Origin: Deroplatys truncata
Taxonomy: Eukaryota; Arthropoda; Insecta; Mantodea; Mantidae
Direction: 5' to 3'
Length of the DNA: 64,000 nucleotides
NCBI GenBank assembly: GCA_030765065.1
Contig: CM060990.1
Location: 286,157,341 to 286,221,340 of the forward strand
In this document: piece after piece, positions 1 through 12,376 of the stretch
How the letters are laid out: the number at the start of each line of letters is the position of its first letter
Numbering within the stretch: the first letter of the stretch is position 1
Translations under genes and position numbers: made by a program
Notes under the pieces: generated by a model
What the model was told of the DNA's origin: nothing
The model's input: the letters and a program-made list of their open reading frames with translations, nothing else
Database searches by the model: none

Positions 1-58
1 TTGTGGTTACCGGGAAAAATGCGTGTCAGTTGGATAATCTCATGTCCTGCAGGTATGT

Positions 59-131
59 TGCCATGGTAGTTCAGTGGTTAGAGCAGTCGGACGGATATCG
101 GGGGATCCATGGTTCAAATCCCTGCTATGCC
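59..131 (+). repeat. tRNA-like sequence (SINE head or tRNA pseudogene)
   Basis: An A-box-like stretch (TAGTTCAGTGG) is followed about 40 bases later by a good B-box match (GGTTCAAATCC), the spacing of an internal pol III promoter. The acceptor and T stems do not pair well, so a working tRNA is unlikely. A tRNA-derived SINE or tRNA pseudogene fits better. Confidence 0.45.
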
Positions 132-251
132 ATTGAACTTTTCAGTCCTCTGATTCTACATCTCCAACCTTGTCCTATATACATGTCAGTGTGGAAGAAC
201 AATTAGTTCTGTGGAATAGTTATTTCTCGATTATATTATTATAGGAGCACC

Positions 252-798
252 CAAGTAAATAAACATGTTTTAGTTATTATCGACTCGTTTAGTAAGTACG
301 TTTGGTTGATTCCAAAGCGCGAAACGAACGCTCAAAACACTATCCATGGGTTGAAGAACGTATTGCCACCTTTTGGCGTTCCAAAGATAATATGGGATAA
401 TGCTATTTACTTTAAAGCTCGTCTTTGAAAACATTTTGTTTTAACTCAGGTATTCAGCACCTTCCTTAAACGTGAGGGAGGGTAAATAAGAACTTGAAGG
501 CTGCGTTAACAACATACCATCGCCGCAGTCATATATCCTGGGACTGGAATTAACAGTGGCTTCAGTTTACTTTTAATTCAGCTAAATATGAAGCTCATGG
601 TCAATGTCTCTTTCAACCCATGATGTCTTTTCGCCCCAAATTGTCTTTAGCAAATTTCTGTAACATCCGAGATATCTTGCCAGATAAAGTTACTACAAAG
701 GGTATTAGGAGATATGGGATAGGGTTAAAAGAAATTTAAAATTTAGCAGGCTGAGAAACCAAGAGAATTATAATAGGGCTATGCGAGGTCATTCGTGA
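252..798 (+). pseudogene. Decayed Ty3/gypsy integrase fragment
   Basis: Conceptual translation shows an rve integrase core: a strand with VLVIIDSFSKYVWLIPKR (about 267-321), then PFGVPKIIWDNA (about 376-411). These carry the first and second catalytic Asp regions. A stop follows at about 426. In other frames the C-terminal part continues (a SAKYEAHG-like stretch near 580-600, then IWDRVKRNLKFSRLRNQENY near 711-770), ending at a stop at 796-798. Order and motifs match the gypsy pol integrase. At least two frame changes and stops make it dead. No LTR or reverse transcriptase was found next to it, so it is a solo fragment. Confidence 0.75.
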
Positions 799-2297
799 TG
801 AGCAGGCAGAGGGGTTTTAGTAAGTAAACCAAGTTAGGAACGCACCGAGGGTTGGTGGCGAGAGTAGGAAGCGCTTGAGACCTTGCAGTGTTCTTTGTAA
901 ATAAATATGATTTACAATTTGAAGGCAGCACAGCCTACATCGATAGCGATAGAGCAGATCCGAACTAAGCAATATTAAAAGGAAAAATCTTATTTCTTAT
1001 ATTCACATGACTTTCTCTATACTCTGTCGCTTATTAGTGGGTATATAAATTATTCTTACGAAAGTTTATTTTCCTATGTACTTCATTTTAATCGAGATAA
1101 TCCTTTCCGGAAACAGCTGCATTACGCAGTTCGTTATAGAAACAAAGGGAACAGCTATAGTCAAATGTTTTAGAACTGGACGCTATTTGCTGGCCTTAAA
1201 GTTCCATACTGTTTCCATGACATCGCGAGAAACACCGAAAATCGACAGGGCTTGAAAATAATGGCTATGTTTTAGACAATTTTAACCATTAATAATGCAT
1301 ATCTCGGAAATGACTGACAAAAACAGATTATTTGAAATGAATTGTGTTCTTTAAAGACATCTACATTTTTTGTGTAGTACGTGTTTGTCTACCGTTAAAC
1401 GTGTACCAGTTATGCAAGATTACTTATATAAATTTCCTTCCGAATGAAGAGATGTTCACAAGCTATTCCCAGAAAATTCAAGATATACATTTTATTTTTC
1501 ATGTAAATGTCTTTTATATATGATATTTTATTCAAAATCGCTAGAGCTACTTTTTATATAAAAATTCGAAAAATGTTCCACGTGAAAGGTAGTTTAGGGT
1601 GGGTGATTTTCTTGAAAATCTTCGTGTTGTATCTTTCGAAGGTACTGAAATCAAATACCAAGATTGCTATTTATCCGACATTTCGTTTTTGAGGTAAGCT
1701 GTTTACACACACTCTCACACACGAACCTTTTACTAAAACTGATGTTTGGATTCAGGGGACCTCAAAACACGTATTTCCGGTGAAATCGAATTTGTGGGTG
1801 AAATGCAAACCTTCTCTGCCTACTTTGAACGTATCAGAGAAAGTAAAAACGCTATGTATGTTTGGCTACTCATAGTGTGTAATAAAGTTACCTCATCATT
1901 TAATTAAGGCATTATATACAAATGTTTGAGTTGCATGGTCTTTTCTTTTAAATCGAAAGCTGTACATTTTTTAAAGCAATACCCGCTCTTAGCGCATGAC
2001 ACTGATCCTCGTAAACTTCTGATGAATACTTTGGAGCTGAGGACGTTGAAAGTCCAGTTTCCTCATTGTTTCTTTCTGATAATGTTACCATGTTCCTTGA
2101 GTTTCGTTGTATTACAGGTTGTTTAACATGATATTTTAAACGTCTTTTGAGCTGTAAGGTATATCAGGTGTTTTTGCCATTTGTGCTGAAGTGTCCCATG
2201 TCAAATTCCGCTGCAAACTATGTTGATTGTGATGATTTTGTATGCATGAACTCTTTTTTACTTTAGTCATATTGCAACAGTAATACGCTGTTCTATA
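799..2297. other. No recognisable gene
   Basis: AT-rich sequence with only short chance ORFs. I see no domain, tRNA or clear repeat here. Confidence 0.6.
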
Positions 2298-2299
2298 TA

Positions 2300-2598
2300 C
2301 AGGTAAATCACCTAAAACTTGCACCCTAAATATTTCGGACATGGAAAGTCCTATTGATGTGCAGTTTTCACAGCGTTGATTGATAGTCAAGGGCTCGTAC
2401 ATTTAACCTATAAACAGATTTTAATAATAATGAGAAAGTGTATCTTTTGAGCAAACATACAGTTTTTTAAATGGAACAATGCCTCGTTACATCAACAGGA
2501 TAAAGGCAGCGTAAATTAGAATGTCAGTGGCGTTTGTTGCAAGATTATAGTGCAAGTGGTTTACGAGAAATCTTATTTTGAAACTTTTACGCACCGAC
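2300..2598 (+). repeat. Left terminal inverted repeat of the Tc1/mariner copy
   Basis: Reverse-complement match to 3874-4175, including shared blocks such as CACCTAAAACTTGCACC near the tip and TTTACGAGAAATC near the inner edge. Confidence 0.85.
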
Positions 2599-2754
2599 AC
2601 TTATACAACATGTGGTAGCACAAACTAAAGAAAAACAAAAGGGAATTACAATACTTCTGTGGATTCTTACAAGTAAAGAGAACATAGCCCTTCAAAGGTT
2701 GTGTTCAAAATGACCACCGGATACACGCTTCCAGTCTGCTATGGAAAGACTGCT

Positions 2755-3734
2755 GCACACGTTCTAGCATTCAGCGGAAATTTCAGAGCAGGCAGCAGTA
2801 ATACGTCGTTTCATATCGTCTGGTGTAGTTGGTACATCCTTGTATACAGCGTCTTTCAGCCTTCCCCACAGAAAAAAGTCTAAAGGGGTCAGATCCGGTG
2901 AACGGGCCGGCCAAGGTGCAGGTCCTCTTCGTCCAATCCAACGATTTGGAAACAATCTGTTAAGACAAGCTGTAGTACTTCGTGCACATGGGCTGGACAG
3001 CCATCATGTTGGTACCACAGCTTCCTCCTAGTCTGCAAAGGAACGTCTTCTAGCATCTGTGGCAGATAGTCTGTCAGGAGGCTGCGATACTTGTGCGAGT
3101 TCGTTGTTCCTTCTCTGAACAAAGTGCCTATCAGCTGATGGTTCACTATCCCACACCACACGTTTAAACTCCATGGTCGCTGACGTTCCACTTGACGAAG
3201 CCAACGGGGATTGTCAACACACCAATAGTGCATGTTTCTGCGGTTTACCTGGCCATGATTAGTAAATTTTGCCACGTCACTAAACAAGATAGATGATGAA
3301 TCTGGAGAATCATGTCTTAAAGCCCATGTACAAAAGTTAACACGATTCTCAAAATCGTTTCCATTCAGCTCTTGATGGAGAGAGATGTAATAGGGATGGA
3401 ACCTATGTCGATGGAGAAAGCGCAGTACAGTTGCCTAACTTATGCCACTTCCACGTACGATTGTGAGGGAACTAATTTGCGGATCTACTGCAACGGCAGC
3501 CAAAACATTAATTTCTGCCTCTTCTCCAGTCACTTGTTTGTTTCTGTTACGTTTTGTAGGTGTTACAGTACCACTTTTAACGTAATTGGTTGAAGAGGTT
3601 GATAAATAATTGCCGAGATGGTTGACATCTATTGGGATACGTTTCCGCATTCACCGTACAGGAGTGAACTGCATTCTTCCTACACTCTCCATACACCATA
3701 GCATGTCGGCTTTTTCTGCATTAGTAAACCCCAT
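2755..3734 (-). pseudogene. Tc1/mariner transposase, frameshifted
   Basis: Read on the minus strand from an ATG at 3732-3734. An N-terminal helix-turn-helix region contains VTPTKRNRNKQVTGEEAEIN and a following helix. The DDE region shows WCGIV, then LWYQHDGCPAH (second Asp) and, in another frame, RSPDLTPLDFFLWG with the third Asp about 36 residues on. The C-terminus with TTPDDMKRRITAAC ends near 2764. At least three frame changes separate these blocks, so the enzyme is dead. The family cuts and pastes DNA at TA sites. The position between matching inverted repeats confirms ownership. Confidence 0.8.
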
Positions 3735-3873
3735 TTTCCACTCACGACTTCCTGGTTGAACTGTCACAAACTAACTGACCAGAAATTCGCAATGCAATAA
3801 ATGAACAGAAAACACAATGCAAACAAACATAACAACATCGTACTTAGCAACTAAGCAGGTTTAATGGGACAAA

Positions 3874-4175
3874 CAATATTCGGGGTGGAAACTTTTCAAA
3901 ATACGATTTCTCGTAAATCACTTGCACTAGAATCCTGCAACAAAGACCAAGGACATTCTAATTTATCCTACATTTATTCTGTTGATGTAACTAGGCATTG
4001 TTCCATTTAAAAATTATATGTTTGCTCAAAAATACACTTTTTCAGTGTTACTAAAATCTGCTCATAGGCTAAATGTACGAGCCCCTGATTACCAATCAAA
4101 GCTGTTAAAACTGCACATCAAGAGCACTTTCCATTTCCGAAATATTTGCGGTGCAAGTTTTAGGTGATCACTCTG
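3874..4175 (-). repeat. Right terminal inverted repeat of the Tc1/mariner copy
   Basis: Partner of 2300-2598; ends at CTCTG next to the TA target duplication. Confidence 0.85.
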
Positions 4176-4177
4176 TA

Positions 4178-7100
4178 TTGTAGCTACCCATAGTAAAGTT
4201 CCAACCGCGGTCCGGGGATTGCGTTAGAATTCAAGTGTCGAAAGATGTTGAAATATAGGAAGCACTGGCTTGTAGGGCACAGGATCGCTTGTTCAGCTCA
4301 TGGATAAGTATATATTGGCCACAAATCTAGTTCATCCTTCTTCTACACGCCACGTCGCTGAAACTATGCTCGTCAGGGCCCCGGTGCTCCTACATAACTA
4401 GTTAACGTTTAATAGTGTTACAGCAAGTCCAACCAGAGATTTCTAGATAAGAGATATTTGGTTATGTCTAAGTTCTTGCACGAACGACAGCTCTACCGTT
4501 GGGCCTCAACGCTATGTTAAAGTGTCCAAGAATATAGTCACTAATTGTAATACAAACCTGGGGTCTCATTTAACTCCCTATGGTACTCCCATCCCGGCAC
4601 TAATCCGCCCTACGTTTTGAGCATACCCCCTAGTTTTAAGTCACCCCCGGGGCCAACAGCCCCAGGGACGCTACAATATACATCGAATAAATGGAACAGT
4701 CGTAACGAAACCGTCTAGCGCCTGTTGCGTTTGGGAGGAGTGTCCTTCACAATACCTAACGTTATCTATACTCCGTGCGGTAACACGATTGCGTGATGAT
4801 GAAGTATATGTTAGGTTTCATCCCATTAGCAAGAAAAGGGGGAAAATATACGACCAAGCTCGCACCACAGTATGTGGTAATTAAAACATTGTCTCAGTCT
4901 CTATGTTAGTACAGGATAAACGGACACAGAAGTCCATTTCAGCACATATTTCTGAATTGAAGAAGTAAATTTTTAAGTGTGATGTTCTGCAAATTTTAAT
5001 GTGTAAATTTAACTGATCTAAAACGTTTATTGTAAGCACTATGTCTTCGTGCGAGATTAACTTCGCGAATAAAATAAATTAAGAACCTCAGTGTCATTAG
5101 AATCCTTTCTGGTCTGGAATGGAGACACACCACGCAATTGCAAGAACTGTTTTTCAATGTTTCGGTGGCAAGAAGTACATAGCAAGAATCTTCTATAAGT
5201 TTTTTGAATGAAGCATGAAATAAGAAGACTAATTCTTTCTGAATATTAAGGATCCCGACAAACATAAATATTAATCAGAAGCAAGGATCAATAAGAGAAG
5301 CGACTCCTAGAAAATAAATTGGTACAATGTGTTTTCCCCAACGAGGGGGAGACTGTAGCGGTATTAAGAACCACGCCAATTTTGGGTTGTATGGATAGTG
5401 ATACAACGTGGAAGGGGGAAACGCCAGTCGTCTCTCCCCTCCGCCGCTACGCCCCGCTTCTCCTTTGCCTCTCAGACTTGCTGCTGACCTGCGTGAGCTG
5501 AACACGAAGAGAACGATTAGCAGGGGGGCCTCTTCCACCTTCCCGCGCATTCGCTGCTTGTCGAGCTGTCTGCTAGTGACGTCATGTGAAAAGTAGCTGG
5601 AATCGCTATTCCCATGTGGAAGCTCAGGGTTTACGATATATTCAAATCCTGTCATGCTTTCTGACATGATATGGTCACCTCAAAAAATGTATTTGAAACA
5701 AAACTCTCATTCCGTAACATATAAAATAAAAAAATAATACAGAGGAAGAAACAAAACTATGCCATATCTCTATCTTACAGCTTGTCTTGTTAACACATTT
5801 TTTTTTTTGCTTTAAATTTTTCAACATTTAAGTTATAATTGCAATGCATTTCTTACAAAAGATAGCAAGTATTATTGCCTTTTAAACACGTAATGAACGA
5901 ATAGAGGAGAGGGAGACAAGGGGAGAAGAAAAACTATATTATATTAAAAATCATATAGAACCTTCAGGCCATGCATTATTTCTGCAATTTTACTTTCCCT
6001 CCTATTTACTTATAGTAAGTAGAGGAAGTATTATATTCTACCCAAAATTTCGATACCGAGATTTCATTGGAAATACATGTTTTGAGACTCTTGAATCTAA
6101 AAACCACGTTTTTAGAAAAAGGTTGTGCGTGCGTGTGAACAGCATAACTCAAAACGAAAAGTCGGTTAAATACAATACTTGGAATTTAACTCCAGTATCT
6201 TCCAAGGATGCGACATAATTTTTTTAAGAAGATTCCGTATCACGAACTACCCTTTACATGGGAAATTATCCAATTACTTTTATGTTCTCAAAAATGACTA
6301 ATATCATTTTGATTAAAGTGCATATGCTTAAAACATTTGCATGGCAAATAAAATGTATATTTTCAATTTCCTGTAATTAACCTGTGAAAACTTCATTTGA
6401 ATGGCTTGTATGATTTGGTAAAGGTTAAAAGATTAAAAAATTATTTTAAAAAGAACTAGATCTCGTTAAAGCACACACTTTATGCTAAATAAATATTGTT
6501 ATGGCGTTAACCATGTGCAAGATATTCTGTGTTATTTGTCTGAATGTTCAAATACTTAAACTTTTTTAAGTAGTAAGTCGCTATTCGGCTTTTTTTCCTC
6601 GTGGTCATGCAAAGAGCATGGAATTTCAAAGCCATCACATAGCGTCACGCTTTATAATTTGACTATCGGTTTAGCTTACTGGATCCTTCTTATACATACA
6701 ACTAAAAGTGTAATTAAAGTTCATCTCGCTTAACAAGTAGATAGAATAATAAACTTCTTTATGAATATTTTGTAGAAGAGTGAGCAAAGAAAGTCATGTG
6801 AATGTAGAAAATCCGAGTTTTATAATTACAATATATATTGTGCATATTTTCACACTTTAAACAGCTATAAATCATTTTAGTTATATATTTTATGCGTTTT
6901 CAGAGATGACCACAGTGATAAAAGTAAACTATAGAAAATCCTTATTTGAGGTTGTAAAATAATGTAATTTTATTGCAGATTACACTTTCTAGTTGAATAC
7001 CATCACAATGTTATATCATTACAATGATATTCCTCGGCATGGACCGAGTGTATATTTCCCTTAAAATGGCAAAGAAAATGTTTTTCTTATTTCGGATTTT

Positions 7101-7344
7101 AAAAGAGCACTTGCATAGGTATGCAAAAGGGTCATCAGCCTTTAGTCCACGTTATACCTGAATTTCCACATGATTTGGTATTTAAGGCGGTATATTACCC
7201 TAAGGCAAAGCGAAAGTTATTAGATTTCGCCTTCTTTTATCTTTCTGTTGAAGTTCTTGAAAGTTTTGGAGACGTTGTGTCCGAGTCCTTGTACATTTGA
7301 AACAGCACGAACAGATGTCTAAAGCGTGCCACATTACCCTATTA
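4178..7344. other. No recognisable gene; includes a GC-richer stretch at 5310-5600
   Basis: Mostly AT-rich. A GC-rich interval around 5310-5600 is open in overlapping frames on both strands, but neither translation shows a domain or plausible composition, so I do not call a gene. A second GC-richer patch at 4560-4680 is also unidentified and may be an old repeat. Confidence 0.5.
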
Positions 7345-9186
7345 CTGTCCGTGAGGTTTAAGTTGTCGTGTCCCTTTTAGACAGAGAAAGGAATACTCAC
7401 CATCTCGCTCTCGCTCTATGGTGACGCAGGCAAAGCTGATACACCAGCCAAACAAGCATCAGTGGCGGGATGCCCCTCCTCCTCTCCGACCGGTTGTTGT
7501 TCATTCTCCGATTCACCATCAGAGACTTCAAACGAATATTCGTACTCATCTTCCGATTTCGATTCTTCTAAATTTATGACTAATCTGTCCGTAATTTCAT
7601 CTACCAGACCGTCTTTCTCCCAGTAAAACTGTTCAGTGCTTTGTACATGCTCACACGCCCTTTTCCAGTTGTCTGGAGTCACTTTTGTAATCGCATTATC
7701 AAACAACGCTTTTACATCACCACTTTTAAATGAAATATTATGTTTGGCAACATCGTTCTTGACTTGCGCCCATATGTTCTATAGCGTTAAAATCACAGTG
7801 ATAAGGTGGCAACCGTACTATGGTATGTCCATGCATTTCTGCTAGTGTATCTATTTCATAAACTTTGAAATTGTCTTTTTTCAATTTAATTAGCTCATAT
7901 AGCACTGGTTTTGTCGCTCGGGGATCAAACTCAATATTTCTATTACGGAGCCATTCCTGCATATGGGATTTGAGTGAAGATGAAGTGGGTGCTTTATTAA
8001 TTTCTATGGAATGATAAGGGGCATTGTCCATAACGATGACACTATTAGAAGGAATGTTAAGTAGCAGTTTATTAACAAACCAATCCTTGAAAATACTGTT
8101 ATCCATTTCTTCATGGTAGTCTTTACTGGATTTTGACTTAAAAGTTAGCAAGGCATTAGGAATGAACCCTGTTGAACATCCAGCATGTACAACTATAAAT
8201 CGCTGTCCTTTGCCTATTGGTGTTTTAAGAGGGAAATCATTTTCATCACCGTCACACTTCCACACCTTATTTCTCGTATGGTTTATATTTACCCACGTTT
8301 CGTCAAGGTACACTATAGACCTACCAGTAGCCCTCAGTTCCTTCATTCGTCTTAAAAACTTAAATCGTTTAGAAACAATATCCATTCGTTCCATTAAAAA
8401 ACGTCTTCCTTGCGAATTTTTGCTATAACTGAAATTAAGCTTTCTAAGAATTTTTCTTACCGACCACACGCTTCCTTTCAGTAAGTCTTGAACTTTTAAA
8501 GCCTCATAAATGGCCTGCAAACTAGGCAGAAAGTCCGTACGATATAGCGAATAGATTGCTCGCTTAATAGCAGCTGTCGTGAATGAGTCTATTTCTGTTT
8601 TTTGCGATCTCCTATTCGAGCGCTTCTTGCCTGGAGTTTGCAATCTACCGCCACTAGCTTCAGTATTTTTGTGTTCTTTTAAAATTCGCTGGACGGAACG
8701 AGCAGAAATACCTGTAGCAGCAGCAGTTCTCTCAACTATACTAGTCACTGAAATAGTCGGCTTTCCACATTTCAACGCGTCACATTCATCACTGAAGAAA
8801 CTGTGAACTTTGACTACCATTTCCCTACCATCTGATTTTAGAACTTTCCCTCGAGACCCAATTTGAAACAATACAAATACAACCAAAACTACTAGAAAAT
8901 AATTCAACATTATATCCATATGCTGTAACACTGAAAACATCTTGCGTATCGTGTAAAACACAAAACACAAAACACCAAACTCACAGTTTCGCAGCTCATA
9001 CGCCACTGTAACCTTCAGTCAGCATACAATAGAAGCGGGAGGGATACGAGCTTCTGCGGGTCTGGAATTTCCACAAATCGCAAGAAAGAAGTGGTTGCTG
9101 TTCCACCCCCTGTTCTAGACAAGGACAGCACTCTGTGTGAGACAAAGACAGTAGAAAACCTGCCAAGTTAAACCTCACAGAGTTTT
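7345..9186 (-). mobile_element. IS630-Tc1-mariner element, DD82E type
   Basis: A short inverted repeat reads GTGAGGTTTAAGTTG near 7351-7365 and the inverse CCAAGTTAAACCTCAC near 9163-9178, flanking a minus-strand transposase. The exact ends and target duplication are blurred. The transposase spacing (two Asp, then Glu after 82 residues) matches the DD82E group of the IS630-Tc1-mariner superfamily. Confidence 0.65.
7416..9006 (-). pseudogene. DD82E transposase with one frameshift near the third catalytic residue
   Basis: The first frame runs 422 codons (9006 to 7738). It holds a helix-turn-helix region (about residues 90-112, ending SARSVQRILKEH), then the DDE domain: YLDETWV (Asp 235), VMDNAPYHS (Asp 327) and LPPYHCDFNAIE (Glu 410), so 82 residues separate the last two. 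Right after this Glu the frame breaks near 7760-7775, and the rest continues in another frame (7706 to 7416) through an acidic tail. The first ~50 residues are hydrophobic and unlike the family, and may be intron or leader; the conserved part begins near SRGKVLKSDGRE. Only one clear break is seen, so inactivation looks fairly recent. Confidence 0.75.
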
Positions 9187-9576
9187 TTTTCTAGGTGCAT
9201 TTGATTGCAAGTGTTCACGCACTATTTCTAAAACAGCATATTCCCTATTTTCTGGGGAAAAACCATTCTTAAATAACGCCTATATAATTATTTCGAGGAA
9301 TCGCAGAACAACTCTTTAAATAATATTTTTCTGTAATGCGCTGTACTGACCAATCATGAGCAACAATTTTGTACCCCACAGGTGCAAACGTTGTTTGGTG
9401 AGCATTGTTGCTCACTAAATAAGAATGCTCTTTCCGATTACTTAGAAGTTAGTTCTAGTTGTGGATGGATTTGGAAATACAAGTGTGGTGTGCATTCGTG
9501 TTCAAAATGAATATTAAAAAACGTTAACTGTGCTGTTGCGTAATGTTCTAATATTAGGAACTAAAACTGCTTGAAT

Positions 9577-9786
9577 TATGTATCATAGATTTCCTAAAAT
9601 GATAAACTAAGGCGCATGTGGGTGTCTCGCTGTAAACGGAGTGATAAATTCAACACTGATAATGCTCGAGTCTGTTCAGTATATTTTCGGCCTCAGGACT
9701 ATGAATGGGACTTAAAAAAATGAATTACTTGGCTTACCTCGACGGAAAAGTTTACGTGGTGATGCAGTGCCGTGTCTGTCTCCCGA
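9577..9786 (+). pseudogene. THAP zinc-finger domain relic
   Basis: Three frame pieces in order resemble a THAP DNA-binding domain: YHRFPK (9581-9598), then MWVSRCKRSDKF and RVCSVYFRPQDYEWDL (about 9616-9714) and, after another shift, ELLGLPRRKSLRGDAVP (about 9722-9775). The Trp of MWV, the Cys of VCS and the late AVP motif are family hallmarks. The final His of the C2CH site reads Tyr here (SVYF instead of SVHF). THAP domains occur in host regulators and P-element-type transposases; the source cannot be told from this fragment. Confidence 0.6.
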
Positions 9787-10339
9787 TGATATGATTCCAT
9801 GGCTTTCATATTTCAAATGTGTTAAGAATATGAAAACACTTAGCGGCATAATTTGCTCTAAATTCCCTGATTTAGACAAAATAGTTTTTTATATATATAC
9901 GTCAGGACCTGCACATTTATTAAGATACGGCATTTGAATACAAAATTAAAAGCTGCAACCGTGGAAAAAAGAAATACAAGGAAATGGCAGCAGTGGGTGG
10001 CATTTATTTCTTCTACAACAGCAGCATGACCAGCGACTTCTAAGTTTAAATCTACTTTTAAGATTAAACAAATAATAATTTGTTACTTTTTATTTTAGTA
10101 ATAGTTTAGATGGTGGTGTTGATAAAATTGGTTTGTAATTAGTAGAATGAGTTGAGAAAAGTTTCCTATGCATTTTCAGTTAAAGTATCTTTCATAACAT
10201 ATGTCATTGCATTATGTTACACTTCCTTAATTACTGCTTAACCGTTTACACACTGGGTATACCAATCCGTGCCTTAAATTGTACGTATTAAAACGGGTTT
10301 AAACCGTTCTCTTTCAATTACTATCCAAAGAGCGCACGT

Positions 10340-10440
10340 GCTCAATCTTCCACATGACGTCACAGGCGCGCAGCCAATGAGAGTGAAATGGCCGGAGTGG
10401 CCTACCTTCCCTATACTCAAGTTACCTTGAACGATTAGAG
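10340..10440 (+). promoter_or_regulatory. Possible host promoter (CRE plus CCAAT)
   Basis: A TGACGTCA cAMP-response-type site near 10356 is followed by a CCAAT box (AGCCAATGAG) near 10373, in a patch of higher GC content than its surroundings. This resembles a TATA-less promoter. No coding first exon is evident downstream; 10440-10530 could be a non-coding exon. Confidence 0.3.
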
Positions 10441-12164
10441 CCTTCGGGCAGCGAACATCTGGACCTTCTCCGAGAAAACAAGGCGTTGTTCTCTCATACC
10501 AAGACCGATATGGGGTTGCCTTGTTATTAAAGTTTGGTAATGTATTTAGTTTTTCTTTACGTACAGATGCAGAACTCTCTCATCTGGATAGTATGCGTTC
10601 TGTACAGTATTGTATAAATTCTTAATTAATGGAACGTAACCGTTGCTCAGATTTGCTTTCACTGACACATAGCGGCCTTAGAGGTTGAATGGAGCATTTT
10701 TATTGCACAAGTTAGCTTTCAGTGTTGCATTAGGTTTTCATTTGTTAGTACCTGAGTTAAATTCATTATTTAGCAAACAAGGATTTGCAAGGAATTAAAT
10801 TCATCATTGTTGAAGTCCCCATTTCAATTTATATGTATTTAAAAGGATTTTATTTTGTGTGGTTTAAGACTTGTAATATGGTGAATGGCCAATGAGTTTA
10901 AAGTTGCAGAGTTACTTTTTTCAGGGTTGAATTGTACAGCCAAATTTATTATTAATAGCTTACGCATTTCAATATATATTTTCAGGTTCTTAAACATCTT
11001 ACTAAACTTGTATCTTTATTTTGTGGATAGTAGTTTTATATCAGTTACTTGCATATTATGTTGGCAGACTTCCCCCAAAAGCCTCTGATAATTCCAGCAC
11101 TTAAGCTTTCCTCATTCACGCGTTACAAAGCTGCTTAAGATCCTACACTTCTTACTTATAGATTACAACGTTACAGACAATGTAGCGCCACAGCATGGAT
11201 GAATAGATGGATGGAATGGGATGGAATTATTATTGTTTTTGTTGCATAATGGGAGACTGATATAATCCTAATGATCAAAATGAGTCATTAAATAACCTAT
11301 TATCGTCTACTTTTTTATTATTATTGTGGTTATTATTAAAGGTATTGAGATCGGAATAATATAGACAGCTGATTGCTAGTGTAACCCTTTGCTCATTTTT
11401 TCGGATGATGTAGGCGTGGTTAGAATAATTAAAAAGGGAAGTAAAAGCGTGATGCTTAGAGAGGACGGAGCTACGAGTTTCATTAACAACCTAAACCGAC
11501 GCATTATTATATCAGTTACTTTTCTACGCACACGTATAAGTGAAATTATGTCTTATCATTGCTTTTCTATTGCATAATTGACAGTAACATATATAGTGTT
11601 CCCTCGGTATTGTCGGGTAAAATGGTGTTTAATGCTTTTCCTTAATGAAGGTATGGTTATTTAAAGGAAATCTGTTATAACACTTCCATTGCTATAAAGC
11701 AGACGAGGGTATTAACGGATTAAAATGAAATCACGTGACCCTCTGTTCCTCTCCACCTTCTAAGGAGGCTCAAGGCTCAGATGGGATGAGTTACTGCTGT
11801 TTAAGAGGTGAATCACATTGCCGAATGTTACTCTCATAAAGTTTCACTTGCAGTGAAGAAGAGCAGGTTATACATTATGACGGCTGTCTAGAGAAATTAA
11901 AGGTATCTGTGCATTTCTAGTAATTAACGTTTGTGACATTTACGCATTCAGTTTAGAAGAACATTTTAAAATGAATAATTTAAATTGAATCAATCAGTCT
12001 TTACAAATCTCTTATTTGCCAAACCAGTCACTATTGATATTCAGTATGTCAGGTTAGTTTTAATAAGAAGTTCTTGGTCTGCAGAAATATACATTTACCA
12101 GCTTCAAATGCATAAATATGGTTGGTACAGATATATTTAAACAGCTCTGTTTGCTTTTATCCAG
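10441..12164. other. No recognisable gene
   Basis: AT-rich sequence with short chance ORFs only. If the promoter and terminal exon on either side are real, this would be intron. Confidence 0.45.
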
Positions 12165-12166
12165 GT

Positions 12167-12376
12167 CTCCGGAGATTTAAATTTAAAATTTCCTCAATAT
12201 TTGGATTCACCTATTTCTCAAAGCAATTCTGTTCTAAGTTGGCCATTTTAAAACACAAAGCTAGAGCACAAATTACAAATGAGAATTTATTCCACCAGCT
12301 CATCAATGAAATGTCTGAGATAACACGAATGTTTGAAAAACTAACGGACTTAATCGATGAAAAAGGATCAGTATGA
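12167..12376 (+). CDS. Possible terminal coding exon of an unrecognised gene
   Basis: A pyrimidine-rich tract and TTTTATCCAG at 12157-12166 look like a 3' splice site. The open frame that follows ends with an amphipathic helix-like stretch (NENLFHQLINEMSEITRMFE, then a short tail) and a stop at 12374-12376. AT-rich sequence with an AATAAA at 12707-12712 could be the 3' UTR and polyadenylation signal. I do not recognise the protein. A second frame near the exon start also looks protein-like (a FPQYLDSPISQSNS stretch), so this could be a frameshifted relic rather than a live exon. Confidence 0.3.
   Translation, partial: LRRFKFKISSIFGFTYFSKQFCSKLAILKHKARAQITNENLFHQLINEMSEITRMFEKLTDLIDEKGSV

Larger units (their letters stand above)
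2300..4175 (-). mobile_element. Tc1/mariner-superfamily element with ~300-bp terminal inverted repeats
   Basis: The ends are CAGGTAAATCACC at 2300 and the inverse-related GGTGATCACTCTG ending at 4175, with TA on both sides (2298-2299 and 4176-4177), the usual Tc1/mariner target duplication. The inverted repeats extend about 300 bp (2300-2598 and 3874-4175) with scattered mismatches. A broken transposase lies on the minus strand between them. Total length is 1876 bp. Long inverted repeats are unusual for this superfamily but known. Confidence 0.85.

Noticed and set aside
59..131. Functional tRNA gene
   Set aside because: Box motifs are good, but acceptor and T stems do not pair.
5275..5667. 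130-residue minus-strand ORF in a GC-rich patch
   Set aside because: Plus-strand frames are equally open, and no domain, splice context or repeat supports it.
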